Shown here in pieces: positions 14,608-27,575 of a stretch of 64,000 bases of DNA; the first letter of the stretch is position 1, and each line of letters opens with the position of its first letter. The position numbers were made by a program, and so were the translations under genes. The stretch comes from Certhia americana. Taxonomy: Eukaryota; Chordata; Aves; Passeriformes; Certhiidae. Location: NCBI GenBank assembly GCA_018697195.1, contig CM031864.1, forward strand, positions 25,864,086 to 25,928,085. The letters are read 5' to 3'. Under the pieces are notes generated by a model that did not search any database, had not been told where the DNA came from, and was given only the letters and a program-made list of their open reading frames with translations.

Positions 14608-16209
14608 CTCATGGTAGTGCCTGAAATAGTTGTGTGGTCTTGTTCCCATCGATGGCTTTCCAAGACCAGGGATCAGAGAGCCCCGGGAATTTTGGTGCAG
14701 GGAGCTTTGCGTGGATTTGGAAGGGGTGTGACAGTCGGTATCCATGTAAGTGTCACAGGTGTTTCATGTCCCATGAGTCTTTTCCATGCTTTCCCCACCC
14801 AAACAACCTTGTGGATTCGAGGCTTTTCCAGGCTGAGCCAGGAAAGACCACTCAGGGGTGGGATCTTCTGATCTTTCCCCACTTGCATTTTCAGCATTCC
14901 AGAAGCCACTGACTACACTGGACAGGTTGAACAATGCAGCGCTGAGGAGGTGCTGTTGGGACAGCCGGACAATCCTGTCTGGATTAACAGCTGGGTGTCT
15001 CGGAAGCACTGGACACAGGGATGTCTCCCTCAGCACACACAGCTGAGGGAATACGTGAATCAAATCACATAACTAGACAGGTCTGCAGGGTTCTGTTCTC
15101 TGGCCACTGAGAAATTGGGTTATTCTCCTGATATTTATGGTATGTCTTCCAGCACAATGGGAGATCTCAGTATCTGCAGCTGGAGGATGGGAGTTGCAAG
15201 GTAACTCAAAGATGAGTGTGGTCCCTGCACCTGATCATTCTACCCCCAAACTAAAACTGTGAAAAGGAGTTCAGGACTTCAGTTTCTCAGTCTCATTGAG
15301 AAAAATTACTGACCATGTATTCCACTCAGAGCAGTATGGGTCTGCAAATACTTTTACTATAAATATTGTGTTTTTTCCATATGTCTATATGTGTTCATGT
15401 TTGACCTTTTCAATAAAGCACTGAATTAAAAAGATTGTTTTTAAATAAATTACTAATAGTCAACTAGACCTTTTGGTATAAAATCTTAGCTCTACAAATA
15501 ATTGCAATGGAAGAGAAATTAATTGGTATCTGCTGGTTGTAGAAGCACCAAAAAAAGTTTATTCTTTTCTCTGAGAGGGGAAAATGAGTAGAAATAGGTT
15601 TGACTTTGCAAATAGGTGCTTTGTAAGAGCACATGCTTGCGGAGCTGAGGCTGTTTCAGATGTACAGTGCTAAAAGCAGACAACCCAGATTGCTGGTGGG
15701 TTTGGAAAGCAGTCATGAAAAGGTGACCTTCCTCCTCCCATGCTTCCAGTCCTGAAAGGAAGGTGAATGTCTGGTCCAGGAAGTGTGAAAACCAGTGCTG
15801 CATTTGTCATGGAGGACTGGCAGTGCAATGGTCCCATTCCATAGTTGGAAGTACAAATTTCGTTCCATATTGTGCTTCATAAATATGTAATTACTCTTTT
15901 GCTTTGGTTGGTTCATATTCTTGAACTCAGCCTTCAAGCTCCCTATTTCAAACTATTTGTAACTGAAGAGGGAACCCAAAGACTGCTCATTTGTTTAATA
16001 ACTTTCTCCCCCAGCTGCTGTAGTGTCAGAAGCAGGGAGCTGTTGATGATTGAAATCCACATTTGGCTGTTAATTTCTGAGACAAACTCTTCATTAATCT
16101 GTTTAATGAGTTGTCACTTGTTGATGTGTGTGCCTATTTAGATTGGAGGTTAAAAAACTTGTCAGAGATCACAGCCAAAAAACCTCTAAAACCCCAAAAT
16201 GATTCAACA

Positions 16210-16563
16210 CATCATAGAATCTAGACTAGCTTGAGTTGGAAAGGATCTAAAAACTTACCCAGTGCCATCCCCTGCCATGGGCAGGGACACAAGGCTGCTC
16301 CAAGCCCCATCCAACCTGGCCTTGGAAACTTCCAGGAATCCATGGGCAGCCGCAGCCACAGCTTCTCTGAGCACCCTGTGCCAGGGCCTCATCACTTTAC
16401 AGGGAACAATTCCTTTCCACTAGCCCATCTAACCCTGCCCTCTGGCAGTGGGAAGCCATTCCCCTTGTCCTGTCACTAAGGTCTCCCTGGAGTTTCCTCT
16501 TCTCCAGACTGGACGCCCACAGATCTCTAGTGTGGGTCCAGAGCAGAGGGGCTCCAGCCCTCA
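16210..16563 (-). mobile_element. CR1 LINE 3' fragment
   Basis: This is the reverse complement of the CR1 3' end, beginning with 'catcatagaatct' and 'agttggaaaggatct', then 'tgccatgggcagggacac', 'ccatccaacctggcc' and 'ctctggcagtgggaagcc'. It is truncated at the right near the 'ttctccagactgga' block. Confidence 0.9.
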
Positions 16564-17620
16564 GATCACATCTTGATTTTGAAGAGTTCTCAATCTAGTT
16601 TTTAATCTGAATGCTACTGGGAGGGCAGCAGCCCAAACAGCACACCACAGCATAACTTCAGTTTCAGAGTTCAACCTCAGTGAAGTTTTTTAAAGGCCTT
16701 TCTTATGAAGGGACATTCTTCTTATTGGAAAACATTTGCATGAACTGCAGCTGTTCCCAACAATTGTCCTTCACTTGCAGACAGTGGTTTTCCCCTTCTT
16801 CTTGGCAATGTGTCAGCCAAGGTGTATCCATGTCCCCACCACAATATTTACAGCAAACTTCCAGGAGTTTGGGGTTAAACTCAAGGATTGTGACATCAAT
16901 ATGAAATTTTGTGGTGACAGTAATGCACAAGAATTTTTCTCCTGTGAAAAGTGTTTGCAAATTAGGGAGAAAAGGGTGGGCACTTCATGTTCCCAGCAAG
17001 GACTCTTCCTGTGCTGCCCATACAAGGGGATGAGCAGTTTGGAGATTCCCGTTCCCAGTGGGAGAGGAAAGGGATCAGCGCATCTCCTCTTAGTGGCTTT
17101 CACTGAGCCAGTGCCAAAGGCTTCATGTTGATTGATGCACAAAAAGCACCACTTCAGCTGCATCAGCCTTCAGGGAATGATTCACCAAAGTGTGGAAAAT
17201 TTCCAGGGTGCATTCAGGGTCTCAGCACAGTGGCTCCTGCTGTGACCAGCTGGGCCACAGAGTGACTGCCTGGGAGACAAGCTCAGCCATGCCAGAGGTG
17301 TCCAGCAGGCTTGTCCTTGGGGCATACTCTACCTAGGTGATCTCTCAAACACAAGGTAAAGGAGATTTTTTGGGAAAGTCTCACCCACCAAATAACCTTT
17401 GTAACATGCGTAGGTGTTCACTTTTTCATAGATATGTGATAATTTCAACTTTAAGGGTCCTGTAGGATCGTGGTCTGAGAATTTGTGTCAAAAACAACCT
17501 CTTTGGGTGAATTTCCCAATGCCCCATGTGTCTTTTTCCACCAGGATCCATCTAGGATGCCCTCCTGGAGGCCTCTCTGTTTGTCAGACAAGCATGGACA
17601 TTGACCTTATATAAGTCCAG

Positions 17621-18060
17621 TTCATAGAGTCATGGAATAACAGAATATCCTGAGAGGGAAGAGACCCAGTAAGATCATGGATCCAGTTCCTGGTTCTGCC
17701 CAGACACCCCAGCAATCCCACCCTGTGCATCCCTGAGAGCATTGTCCAAATGCTCCTGGAGCTCTGGCAGCCTTGGGACTGTGCCCATTCCCTGGGGAGC
17801 CTGGGCAGTGCCCACCACCCTCTGGGGGAAGAAGCTTTCCTGAGATCCAACCTAAACCTCCCTGGCACAGCTCCAGCCATTCATTTGGTCCTCTCCCTGT
17901 CATAGGGAGACAGGAGCTGTCCCTTGGGAGGAGCTGCAGCCCCTGTGAGCTCAGCCCTGGCTGCTCTCCCCAGGCTGGTTGGTTTTGGTGCCAGTGCTGT
18001 TGTTCCCTCTGTCTCACCATGCTGCTCCCTGCCCAGCTAAGCCTGACAGCCTGACTCCAC
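17621..18060 (-). mobile_element. CR1 LINE 3' fragment, a different subfamily
   Basis: It starts 'tcatagagtcatggaataac' and continues with CR1 blocks of another subfamily: 'gagagcattgtccaaatgct', 'ctggagctctggcagcctt', 'accaccctctgggggaagaa' and 'cctaaacctccctggcac'. The long minus-strand open frame here is a by-product of the element. Confidence 0.85.
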
Positions 18061-20529
18061 TCCTGACTCCTCTCCCCACACAGCAGATTAAAGGGTGAAT
18101 AAAAACAGCTGTTATCTCTCCTCACTGGGAGTCAGAAAGACTTGGAACACCCAGAAAGCCCAGGAAGTGCCCCTGTGGGTGTGCAGGCACAGAGCAGTGC
18201 TTGGCGTAGCAGTGATCGTGCACTGGCAGTGTGTGCAAGGTTCAGGCATCTTGCATCAGCCCCTTGGCTGGCTAAAACCCTCTTCAAGGAATTCAGGGGT
18301 TCCCCTTTTTACTAGTCACTGCTCTCACGCAGCCAGTCTGTTCAGGAACTGTTTATATTTCCCCGAATAATAAAAATACTACTTTTAACTCCCATTTAAA
18401 GAGAGCAGGGATGATGAATAGAGCTTCCGCTCTTCTAAAATCCCACTAAAAACTGCATCAGCTCGGTGATTTTGGGAAGCTTTCCCTTGCCTGTCCCACA
18501 GTCCAAGACACAGAAAATGGGCAGGTATTTGCAGTTGCTTCCCATAACCTGCTGGATGAAGAGAATATATTAACTCTGTGCAATGGCAAACCATGTATAT
18601 AACACAGTGGGAGGGCTGGGGGACTTTAAACCATGTTGATCATCCAGCAATTCCCTTTCAGAGGGCTGGTTGGCTCCTTTATATCCAGGTTCACAGTGGG
18701 GGATATTTAAAAACTGGTCCTAACTTGCAATAAGAAACAGGGAAGATTTTAATAATAAAACCAGCCTGTCATCATTCTTTCTATATAAAGCATTAGAAAA
18801 ATTGAAGTGACACGGCCTTGGTCAAACATTAATGTATTTGTCAAGCACCAGCAAACAGGTACAAAAACTGCTCAAAATGTCCAAATCACTTTCATTTCCT
18901 TACAGTGACTGCTCTGGTTAAGGACAGAGCCAACAGAAATGGTTAATTGCACTTTTACTGATGTATAGAACTCGCTGTGCAAGTTCAACACTCGATGATA
19001 TGAATAACTTGATTGAAATGCAGATATTAGTGAAGGAGAACCTTTAATGCCTCTAGGAACAACCTTATCCACTGACTTTACTGAGTCATGCAAAGGGAGA
19101 GATTTGGGGTATATGAAACCCTTCCATGTATCTTATCAAAGTCTCAGAAAAGCCAAATAAGTGCAACCGCTGGGTTCAGAACAAGAAGTTCACCAGAAAG
19201 GAAACACTACCAGCACTTTATAGAAAGGATCTGAGAGGAAAGGCGGAGTGAGGGGTGTGATACAAACCAGTTCAGTGAATAGCTTGTTCTTCTGAGTAAC
19301 TTGAGCTTGATAACAACCCCATGTGGGTTTGATATGAGGGCTTGTGAGCTGCGGTGGGGCTGGAATCATGTTTCATCAAGTTCTTCTGGTCTGTCTGTTC
19401 TGAGCCTACAACCTCAGTCAAGGGAGATTTTCCTTGCAAAGAAAAAGGATGCAAGAGTTTCTGGGCCCTATGATACTTGTGGGTGTAGTGTGGGCAGCCC
19501 CTCACAAAAAGAGGCAGCAGCGGGTGATGGAGCTCAGCAAGCACAAACACTTTTCCAACACCTGCTGGAGCCAACCTGATGTCTCAGACACCCATATCAC
19601 TCTTTGGGACAGATTTCTCCAGGCTTTGCTTCTGTTGGTAAGAAATACCTCTGCTGTTGGCTACTGAAGTGGATCACATGAACTTTCCACATGGACATTA
19701 CTGCAGGAATCCAGTGACTGCAATTCCCCCCCTCTCATGCTGCTGTCAGGGATCTGCATACAAGTGCCTGAGTTTAGCATGATGAGCAGAAAATCTGGAT
19801 TCCTCAAGCATTGAACCAAAATATTTACTTTTCTCTCCATGGTTTAGCTATTGCAATGCCAATGTCTATCAGAAAACCATGAGAGCTCAAGGAGCAGAGC
19901 ACCTTGGAAGCTATCATTGGATATGGTGAGAGCAGGTAATGTCCCTGCCAAGGGAGCTTTGGAAATGGTCAGCATGGGGCTTCTTCTTCTGCTCTTAGAG
20001 ACGGAGGAATTTTTTGGATTGCAATTTCAGCATTTCTTTTTTCTCCCTGGGCTTTACGGGTTTCCCAGGTCCTGTTCATGTACAAAGCTAGTTATATAAA
20101 TGGAAATGTGGGTCACTCTTTGGATCAGAGCTGAAAAGCAGGACCTGACCTTTATACAGGTACTTTTTCCCTTCAATTGCACAGAAAATGGATGCACAAT
20201 TAACAGATCATTAATAACTGTGTTACCAGCACTGGGTTATTGCAGCATAAGTTAACACATCCAACCAGTGACTACGTTTGGTCATGGGAAAGGGCTGTGA
20301 ATCCATGAAAACTGGTGTTTCATTCGTGGAATCTGAAAGGATGGACGGTGCGTAACTAACTCATTGTAAGTCACCGATTGTGTAAGTGTGAGGAAGCTGC
20401 TGACTTGGTTGGCCCAAAGATCCTGCTACTGGATCATATATCCTGCAGGGAAATGGCTTTGCACAAGTGCAGGAAGTCAGCTGTGTTGAAGATAGGTGAC
20501 ACACTGAGTGATGGATGTACGAGGCACCC

Positions 20530-20715
20530 TGTTTGTGCCACGGGGTCAGAGGATCACTCAGCTTGGTCTACCTCAGGAGGTCCCTGTCCAACCCTCCTCA
20601 AAGCAGTTCAGCTCTGGGTCAGACCAGGTCACTCAGGGCTGGCAGCAGCTGGGTCTTGAGGGTCTCCATGGATGGAGGAGGCCATGGGAACACATTGTAC
20701 CTTCCTCCTGCCTGG
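20530..20715 (-). mobile_element. Probable diverged CR1 fragment
   Basis: The stretch 'gggtcttgagggtctccatg' followed by 'gatggag' resembles the CR1 block 'gggtcctgaaaacctccaag' plus 'gatggag' in reverse orientation. The remainder is diverged and the limits are approximate. Confidence 0.4.
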
Positions 20716-21627
20716 AATGAGCAGTGAGGGTCAGCTCTTGTGTCCAAATGGTCACTGTAATTCCTGATCCTAATCAATTCCTGATCTGATAATCCTGCTC
20801 AGCCTGAGGACCCTCAAGTCCATCTGTGGTCTGGGCCTCAAATGCACTTCTTTTACTCTGTCTCTTAGGCAGAGTGAATAGATTCCAACAAAACTAAAAC
20901 CACACTAAAATGTTTGAACAGCAATAGCAAGAAACGCTGCCTCCCCCAAGATAATTCCAGCCAGGCCCAGTGAGATCACAGATGGTTGGGAGTTGAGAAA
21001 AGTGCCAGGATCTGCTTTGTGGATGTGGCTTCCTTCTCTGTGCCAGGCAATAGGAACTATAGGGACTTTTCTTTCTTGAGAGAACATTTTTTTCCCCTTC
21101 TGCATTTCTTTTCAAGACCCGCACAGTTTGTTTAAAGGAGACTGCACATTCAGAGGCTGCATTGCATAATTCCTATTGTCCTTGCTAAAACCTTTAAGGA
21201 AAATCACTTGAATTAAATATCTTTCCCTTTGCCCCAGGCAGGATGTAAAAGAAAACAGATTCTTTAAACCATGGATGGCCAAAGTATTTTTATTTACTTT
21301 TTTTGTGGCCGCTTTAATTGTCGTCAGTGACTGGTCAAGGGATTAAATGAAATCCACCTGTTTTCAATGTTGCTTGTGGAATTATTAAGTATGAAGAATA
21401 TTTTTATGCACATTATAAACAGTATAGGGGTGATTTATACCAGCTACTGTAACAGGAAACATTACAGAGTGAAATGAATTGCAACATAACATGCAATTGC
21501 TGAAGGCAACGAAATTAAAATTCATTCTTCTCATTGCAACTTCGTATAGTGCTGTCATTGCTTAAGAAAATTGTGAAATATTGGAGGAGTTTCAGGTCTG
21601 TTTGGATCCTTTGAATGTGTTCAAACT

Positions 21628-21878
21628 GACTGAGGGAAAATTTAGGTTCAATACATGGAAGGAATTGCTCCCTGTGAGGGTGGGGAGGCCCTGGCACAGG
21701 GTGCCCAGAGAAGCTGTGGTTGCCCCTGGCAGTGTTCAAGGTCAGGCTGGATGGGGTTTGGAGCAGCCTGGGTTAGTGGAAGGTGTTCCTGCCTGTGGCA
21801 GGGATTGAAACTAACTGTGTGTTTTTTAAGGTCCCTTCCAACCCAAACCATTCTGGGACTCCATGATATGATTTACTT
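21628..21878 (+). mobile_element. CR1 LINE 3' fragment
   Basis: It shows the CR1 3' series 'ccctgtgagggtggggaggc', 'gtgcccagagaagctgtgg', 'caggctggatggggtttgga' and 'ggtcccttccaacccaaacc', ending 'ccatgatatgat'. Confidence 0.9.
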
Positions 21879-21959
21879 TCCCCACCCTCCTTCTCCTGTT
21901 CCTCCAGAACAGACCCCGGGAGCAACATTTGCCTTGTCCATCCCCTGAGCCCTTCCCTG

Positions 21960-22520
21960 ATCTCCATGACCATTCAGAGGTGATGGACAGGTCTTGCAAG
22001 GACATCAGCCAGCACTCTGGGCACCACTGGATGCCACCCATCAGATCCCATGGACTTTAAGGGAGAAGTTTTCTTGAGAGACCCTGAGTCAATTCCCTTC
22101 CAGCACCGGTGGATCCTCTCCTTGAGCCCCATCTCTAAGCTCTGAAGTCTGGAGACCTTCCTGGTGAACAGTGATGCAAAGTAGACAGAGTCCCTTATTC
22201 TCACCTGCATCAACAGTCACTAAATCCTCTGCCCCACTCAGACACATTTTCCTTGCTCCACTCTACTGCCCATGTAGTTTTAGAAACTCTTCTTGCTGCC
22301 CTTGACCCAATTCACTGAGTTGTGGCCTTCCTGATGGCACCCCTGCATTCCCAGTCCCTTCATTTGCAGACTGTCCTTGGTCCCAGCTCCATGTGCTCCC
22401 TCCTCAGTCCGAACCTCAGTGTAGACCACGCTGCCATGAACTTCCACAGCCCCAGACCAGACTTCCCATTTTTGTGAGAACTTGTGTTCAGTTTCTGAAC
22501 AGAGAAAATGTCTCAAGGCA
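21960..22520 (-). mobile_element. Possible diverged internal CR1-related sequence
   Basis: Phrases such as 'cagccagcactctgggc', 'ggtgaacagtgatgcaaag' and 'cttcttgctgcccttgac' resemble a long avian interspersed repeat, probably from the body of CR1 in reverse orientation. It is degraded, the limits are approximate, and I base this on resemblance alone. Confidence 0.4.
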
Positions 22521-23369
22521 GATATTTCCTTCTCTCTTTAGACCTAAAAGCACATTGTGACATTTGAATTTCTGCTTTCTCATTGTACTGGGGGAGCACC
22601 GTGTCTTCAGCTTCTTACCCAGCTATTAGCCTTGTCAAATAATCAAGATGGTATTTGGATCAATATTCTCATGTAAGTGGTGCTACTGAATCAGAAATTG
22701 CCAGGTGAGAGTATTTAGAGCTGCCATGAACGTTTATAGAAGTGAAGAAGCCTAAGAAACTTTGCTTACACATGAAAAAAAAAATTTAGAAGTGTTTATT
22801 CTAGAAGGCAGAGTTTAACTCTGATCTGATTATATGATGCTATTGATATTCTGCAGGCCTGGGCAGATCCCTGGACATTTTTGCTGTGACCATGGTGACA
22901 TTTACATGCCAGGTTTAAGGGGAAATTAGTGACATAGACTCACTTATTTGTATACATTCTCATCTCATGGATTAATCTATGTTTACATACCTACTGTGTG
23001 AGCCAACCGGTAAACACGAAACCTGAGAAGAGCACAAAATATTGGTCCATGGCTTGGCAGAGTTCCTTCTCAAAGTAAATAGGCCTATGCTGCTGCTTGG
23101 TGCCCAACAGTTTGATTTCCATTGTATAGAAGTGTAGCCTGGCTAAGAAGGAGGTGCTCAAGCACCAAACAGATTAAAGGATTAAAGAATTTCTCTGCTT
23201 TGTTGCCTTCCCTCTTGAGAGGGTGGCACTTCCTATAAATACTCGGTTCTAATTCCTACAGTTTTTGAGTATGTGGACAGATGATTCATATGTTTTCATA
23301 TACTTCTAGGCACATATTTATTAGCTCCTCAGATACAGAGAATTGAATTAGTTAATTAATTAATTAAGA

Positions 23370-23515
23370 AGCTGTGGCTGCCCAGTCCCTGGAAGTGTTC
23401 AAGGGCAAGTTGAATAAGGCTTGTAGCCTGGTATCCCTGCCCATGACAGATGGTGGAACTAGAAGAACTTTAAGGGAATTCCAACTCCAACCAGTCTGGG
23501 ATTCTGTGATTTGTG
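23370..23515 (+). mobile_element. CR1 LINE 3' end, short
   Basis: 'agctgtggctgcccagtccc', 'tggaagtgttcaagggcaag', 'tccctgcccatgacag' and a tail 'gggattctgtgattt' identify the last about 145 bp of a CR1. Confidence 0.85.
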
Positions 23516-23934
23516 AGTGAGCACATGAGTGTGAATAGGAATTTAAATTAAGTGATTTTTTTTGTAACAAGTCTTTTTATGAGAGCGTAGAGCTGCATCA
23601 CTGGTACATGACCAAAGCAAGAAGATGATGAAATCCATCAACAGCTGCTGAAATCCATCCCAGCCACCCTTCTTTCATTATTCCTGACGTTGGCAGTTAT
23701 GAAAGCTCTTTTTAGAGGATTTCTACTCTATGAGAACTCTTGAAAGCCTATTTTTCTTTGAATTGCAACAAACAAACGCTAAAAATGCTAGAATTCCCTG
23801 CAAATTGGAAGTGCTGTTGTTGACGTGCCATGTGTGACAGGTTTTTTTTCTCAGCCTTGCAACAGGAATGAGTCAATAGTGTGGACAACAACAGAGAAAC
23901 AAAAGCAAGTGATGTGAAAGACCTTACTTCACTG

Positions 23935-23973
23935 GTGTGTATGTGTGTGTGTGTGCGTGTGTGTGTGTGTGTG
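23935..23973. repeat. (TG)n dinucleotide repeat, interrupted
   Basis: About 19 TG units, interrupted once by an A (TATG) and once by a C (TGCG). Confidence 0.95.
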
Positions 23974-24895
23974 GTGGGGTGCTGGTCATTTTTCCAACTC
24001 AGAAACCAGTAATTTGTTTCAAAGGTTTTCTCTATTTCATGCCTTTGATGGAGATGACTCAGATGAGAAATTTTCTGAAATTTCCCTTGGCAGGTTATTG
24101 CACAGTTTTATAGCCTGCCAGCATGAACAATACTTTTGTGAACGTGTTAAGCCCTTAAAAATATGGATTTGTGAAAGTTTTATGTAAGCCAATGAGGGTT
24201 CTGTAATAACATGGTGGCATAAATGGAATTTCCTTGGAATATAGACTTGGGGCTGTTTTCATCCAAGGAAGGGCTGTTTGGACAGAAGCAGACAAGTGTG
24301 CTTGCAGAAGAAAAGCCCTGCTCAGCACTGTGTGGTGACAGTGTCAGTGCTCACATCCCTGCCTTGGAAAAGGCTTTTACTGCTACCAGAGTAGCTGAGG
24401 CTGCAGACACTTGAATTGGTTGGTCCTCTACCTATGGCAGCAATTCTTATTTGCAGGATTTTCCTTGTGCCCCCAGCCCAGGCTCGTAGCATAAGGGTGA
24501 CCATACTGACTTACATTTATTTATTGTTACTAATCAATTAATGGCTGTTCTTCCATTAATCCAACTAGTTATTACATCTATTTATACTTTGGGCTTTGCC
24601 ATTACAACAAAATGTCGTGCAGCTTTACAAGTTGTGTGGAAAATGTCAGCCTTTTGTTTTAGAATTGCATCAGGTGAGCTGAATAGGCCTCAAGCTAGGT
24701 CAGGAGAAGCAATGACTACTCCAGTGCCAGTCACCTTCCAAATGCCACCTGCTCATGTCTGTGTCATGGGTGAAGCTCTGGGCTGAGCCCAGAGGTGACT
24801 TCCTTTGAGCTGCAGGTTGGACCAGGGACTTCCTGAGGTCCCTTGCAGATTGGGTTTTCCTAGAAGCCAGTTTCTCCCACCAGATCTCTTCCAAA

Positions 24896-24950
24896 AAATA
24901 TAATATCTAATATATAATAAATATATAATATATAATATATAATATGTAAT
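24896..24950. repeat. AT-rich (TATAA)n-like repeat
   Basis: Imperfect repeats of TATAATA over about 55 bp. It is followed by AATCACAGAATGG, which resembles a CR1 3' end in minus orientation but is too short to call. Confidence 0.8.
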
Positions 24951-25613
24951 CACAGAATGGCACATGTTGGAATCCAGAATGCTGAGAAGGATTTCTCTGC
25001 ATGTTTTAAGGGATCCAAACCCTCTGACAAACAATATTTTTAACCTTTGTCCATGGAAAGGGCTTCCTAGGCTCTGGGATGTAGCAGAACTTTAAAGAAT
25101 GTGGATTAGATAGTAGCATAATACGTAGTTTATCACAGGAGGAGAATTTCAGATTTCTGGGTTTGTTATATGGTAAGTAGATGGAGACAAGGTGGAGGAT
25201 CCTTGTAGTTTTTAGGTTTCTTCCTCCTTCTTCATCCGCCCCATATTCTGCAGTGTTGGGGACACAGAGGGATTGGCCACAGTATAGTATCACGTGAATA
25301 AAGAATTAGTTATTGGAAGACAAAGAGAAATAATATGCATTCTTAGTGGTCATTGGGTGAATTGTCTTCAAGAGAGCCTTGGATCTGTGTGTTTGTGGCC
25401 ATTTTGATGTCTTTTCTCCTGCATGCTGGACTGGTGTTAAGCCTGGTGTGCTGAAACTGCTGATAAGAGAATAATAAACAGCCTGAAGACTGAGAAACAC
25501 CAAGAATCCAGTTTCCCTTCTTTTAACAAGGACTTTCTAAAAGGCCTGCCCTATCAGGGAGAGACATGTGGGAGTGGAAAAACTCCCACAGCACATTTCC
25601 CACTACCTTTATT

Positions 25614-25737
25614 ATCACAAATATTCTGAGTTGGAAGGGACCCACAAGGATCATCAAGTCCAACTCTTCAATGAATGGCCCTACACAGATCTACCTCAAA
25701 ACCCTGGTGTTAGCAGCACCATGCTCTCACCAACTGA
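25614..25737 (-). mobile_element. CR1 LINE 3' end, short
   Basis: 'agttggaagggacccacaag' and 'gatcatcaagtccaactctt' are the CR1 3' end in reverse orientation. The element runs straight into the (TCTAA)n array. Confidence 0.8.
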
Positions 25738-25857
25738 TCTAATCTAATCCTAATCTAATCTAATCTAATCTAATCTAATCTAATCTAATCTAATCTAATN
25801 NNNNNNNNNATCTAATCTAATCTAATCTAATCTAATCTAATCTAATCTAATCTAATT
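25737..25857. repeat. (TCTAA)n pentanucleotide microsatellite with assembly gap
   Basis: Nearly perfect TCTAA units on both sides of ten Ns at 25800-25809. It abuts a CR1-like fragment on its left. Confidence 0.97.
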
Positions 25858-27481
25858 ATGTTTCCAAGTGTCTCAGGTCCTGGCATGACTTTGTCCATGG
25901 CACTTGTCTTCCACACAGATCTTTGTGTCTATCTCTCCAGGTTGGCTAGCAGTCAACACTGAGACTGGACCTCTTCAGGTGACAGCCTGAGTTTTTGTCA
26001 TTTCTGCCAGGCATGCAAGGCAAAACTGATTAGAAAAATTAATTATGTTGCCAAAAATTTGCCCTGAAGGATTGTTCTGTCCTGAGAGCATTTCTTCATG
26101 TAGACAGTGTTCATGACGACAAGGAACCTGGAGAGCTGCACACATGTCCTGGTGCCTGGGAGTAAATTACCTCAGGTCTCTGATGGTTTCTCCTGATGAT
26201 CCTGAAAGGCATTTTTTTGCTTTATCATCACTTTCAAAAGTTAGCCAGTCCTTGGTATTTCCTTTAGGGATTTGAGCTTATGGAGAAGCAGTTATATATT
26301 ATTTCATTTCAGCCTGTGGGATGAACACACAAATGCTGCACTAATACCAGTGAAATAAGATTTTCCATCAGGAATGAGTGCAGGAATATTTGAGCAGATT
26401 TCGGGCTTTGGATCCAGACTTGCCTCATTGTGCTAAAATTGCTTACACACACCTAAGCTGTCTGCTGGACAGGCTGCTGTCTGCTTCTGGTCAAAGAGAG
26501 ATTTGGGGTTGATGATTCACAGCAGGCAGAGAAATCAGTCGTGAAGGTGAAGCTTCTCTTAATTCAGGCTATTGATGTACGCAATCCATTGAATCAAAAC
26601 AGGTCAGGAGCAATGGATGACATTTACATGTGTAATTACATACACGTAATCCACTGCTCTCAGAAACCTTTCAGGTGGCATTGTTAGAAGTCCTTTGTTT
26701 GGATTTAAATAGAGTTTATAACATGGCCATACTCTCCATGATACTTAGTGTTAGTGCACTCCTCATTTAGAGGGAGTGGTAGAGGGTAAAAGTAAAGCAG
26801 ATAAATCATATTTTGCTGGGCAGTGACAATCAGTTGGGGTAACTAAAGCCTTTCTTTTTCTCAGATGGAGGGAAAAAGCCTTATGTGGAGTCTGAGCTGA
26901 GTCTGGGTGTGCTGCACTAGCACCAAGTCACCGTGAGCAGAGCAGCACATGGAAAACCTATCCGTCTGCATCCCTGCCTTTCCCAGGAACTCACACTTTC
27001 TTCACCAACCAGCACCAGGCGGTGTCAGAGTCCAGGAATTAAAAAAAAAAAAAAAAAGGCAACAAAAGAAATCATTGGTGCTGTTCCAAAGAGCTGGAAC
27101 AAGAGTGGTGTTATGCCACTCCTCCAGAGCTGGTCAAAGAGGGATGGGGCTGTAAGAAGCTTTCTAAGCACTGTGATAAAACTTCTGGCTCCCTAAGCCT
27201 TTCACAAGGTCTTCCTAACCTTGGTCTTGTTGCATTTTGGCTGCAAACTGGAGTAATTTAAGTTTTTTGGGATTCTCTCACTACTTCTAGCTTGCAATGA
27301 GCTGATTATGCTATTCTTTGTTCTCCCCATAAAATATTTCACTCTGGGTACTTTCTTGCTGCATGAGTGACAGCATGAGAGGACATAAACAGTTTCTGCC
27401 TTGATAATTTTTATGTTTTTCTGGTTATTTTATACATTCAAATCTCTCTGAAAGCCAGGAACCTTACAATTCCACATTATG

Positions 27482-27575
27482 TAGAATCACAGAATCACAG
27501 AATATCTTGAGTTGGAAGGGACCCAGAAGGCTCATAGAAGTTCCAGCTTTGATGTAATTTGATCTAATCTAAAGA
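27482..27575 (-). mobile_element. CR1 LINE 3' end, very short
   Basis: 'agaatcacagaatcacagaa' followed by 'gagttggaagggacccagaa' is a CR1 tail in reverse orientation. It ends in 'gatctaatctaa', the same pentamer motif as the large array at 25.7 kb. Confidence 0.75.

Larger units (their letters stand above)
8227..16209. other. Intergenic, with only the A-rich satellite and the 42-bp minisatellite
   Basis: Apart from the two tandem repeats listed separately, this is A+T-rich unique sequence. TAATTAATTATTAATTATT at 11711-11729 and similar patches are low-complexity. CAATAAAGC at about 15412 is an isolated poly(A)-like motif with no gene to its left. Confidence 0.55.

Noticed and set aside
15405..15430. 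AATAAA with T-rich sequence, considered as the 3' end of a plus-strand gene
   Set aside because: No exon or open frame to its left supports a gene; the motif is common by chance in A+T-rich DNA.
16736..17131. 131-codon frame with paired cysteines (SCEKC) suggesting a zinc finger
   Set aside because: There is no second Cys/His pair at proper spacing and no repeat of the unit; likely chance.
17622..18125. 167-codon minus-strand open frame
   Set aside because: It lies almost wholly inside a CR1 3' fragment, which is noncoding.
25737..25857. Regular repeat array considered as a CRISPR or satellite array
   Set aside because: The unit is a 5-bp microsatellite without spacers in a vertebrate genome.
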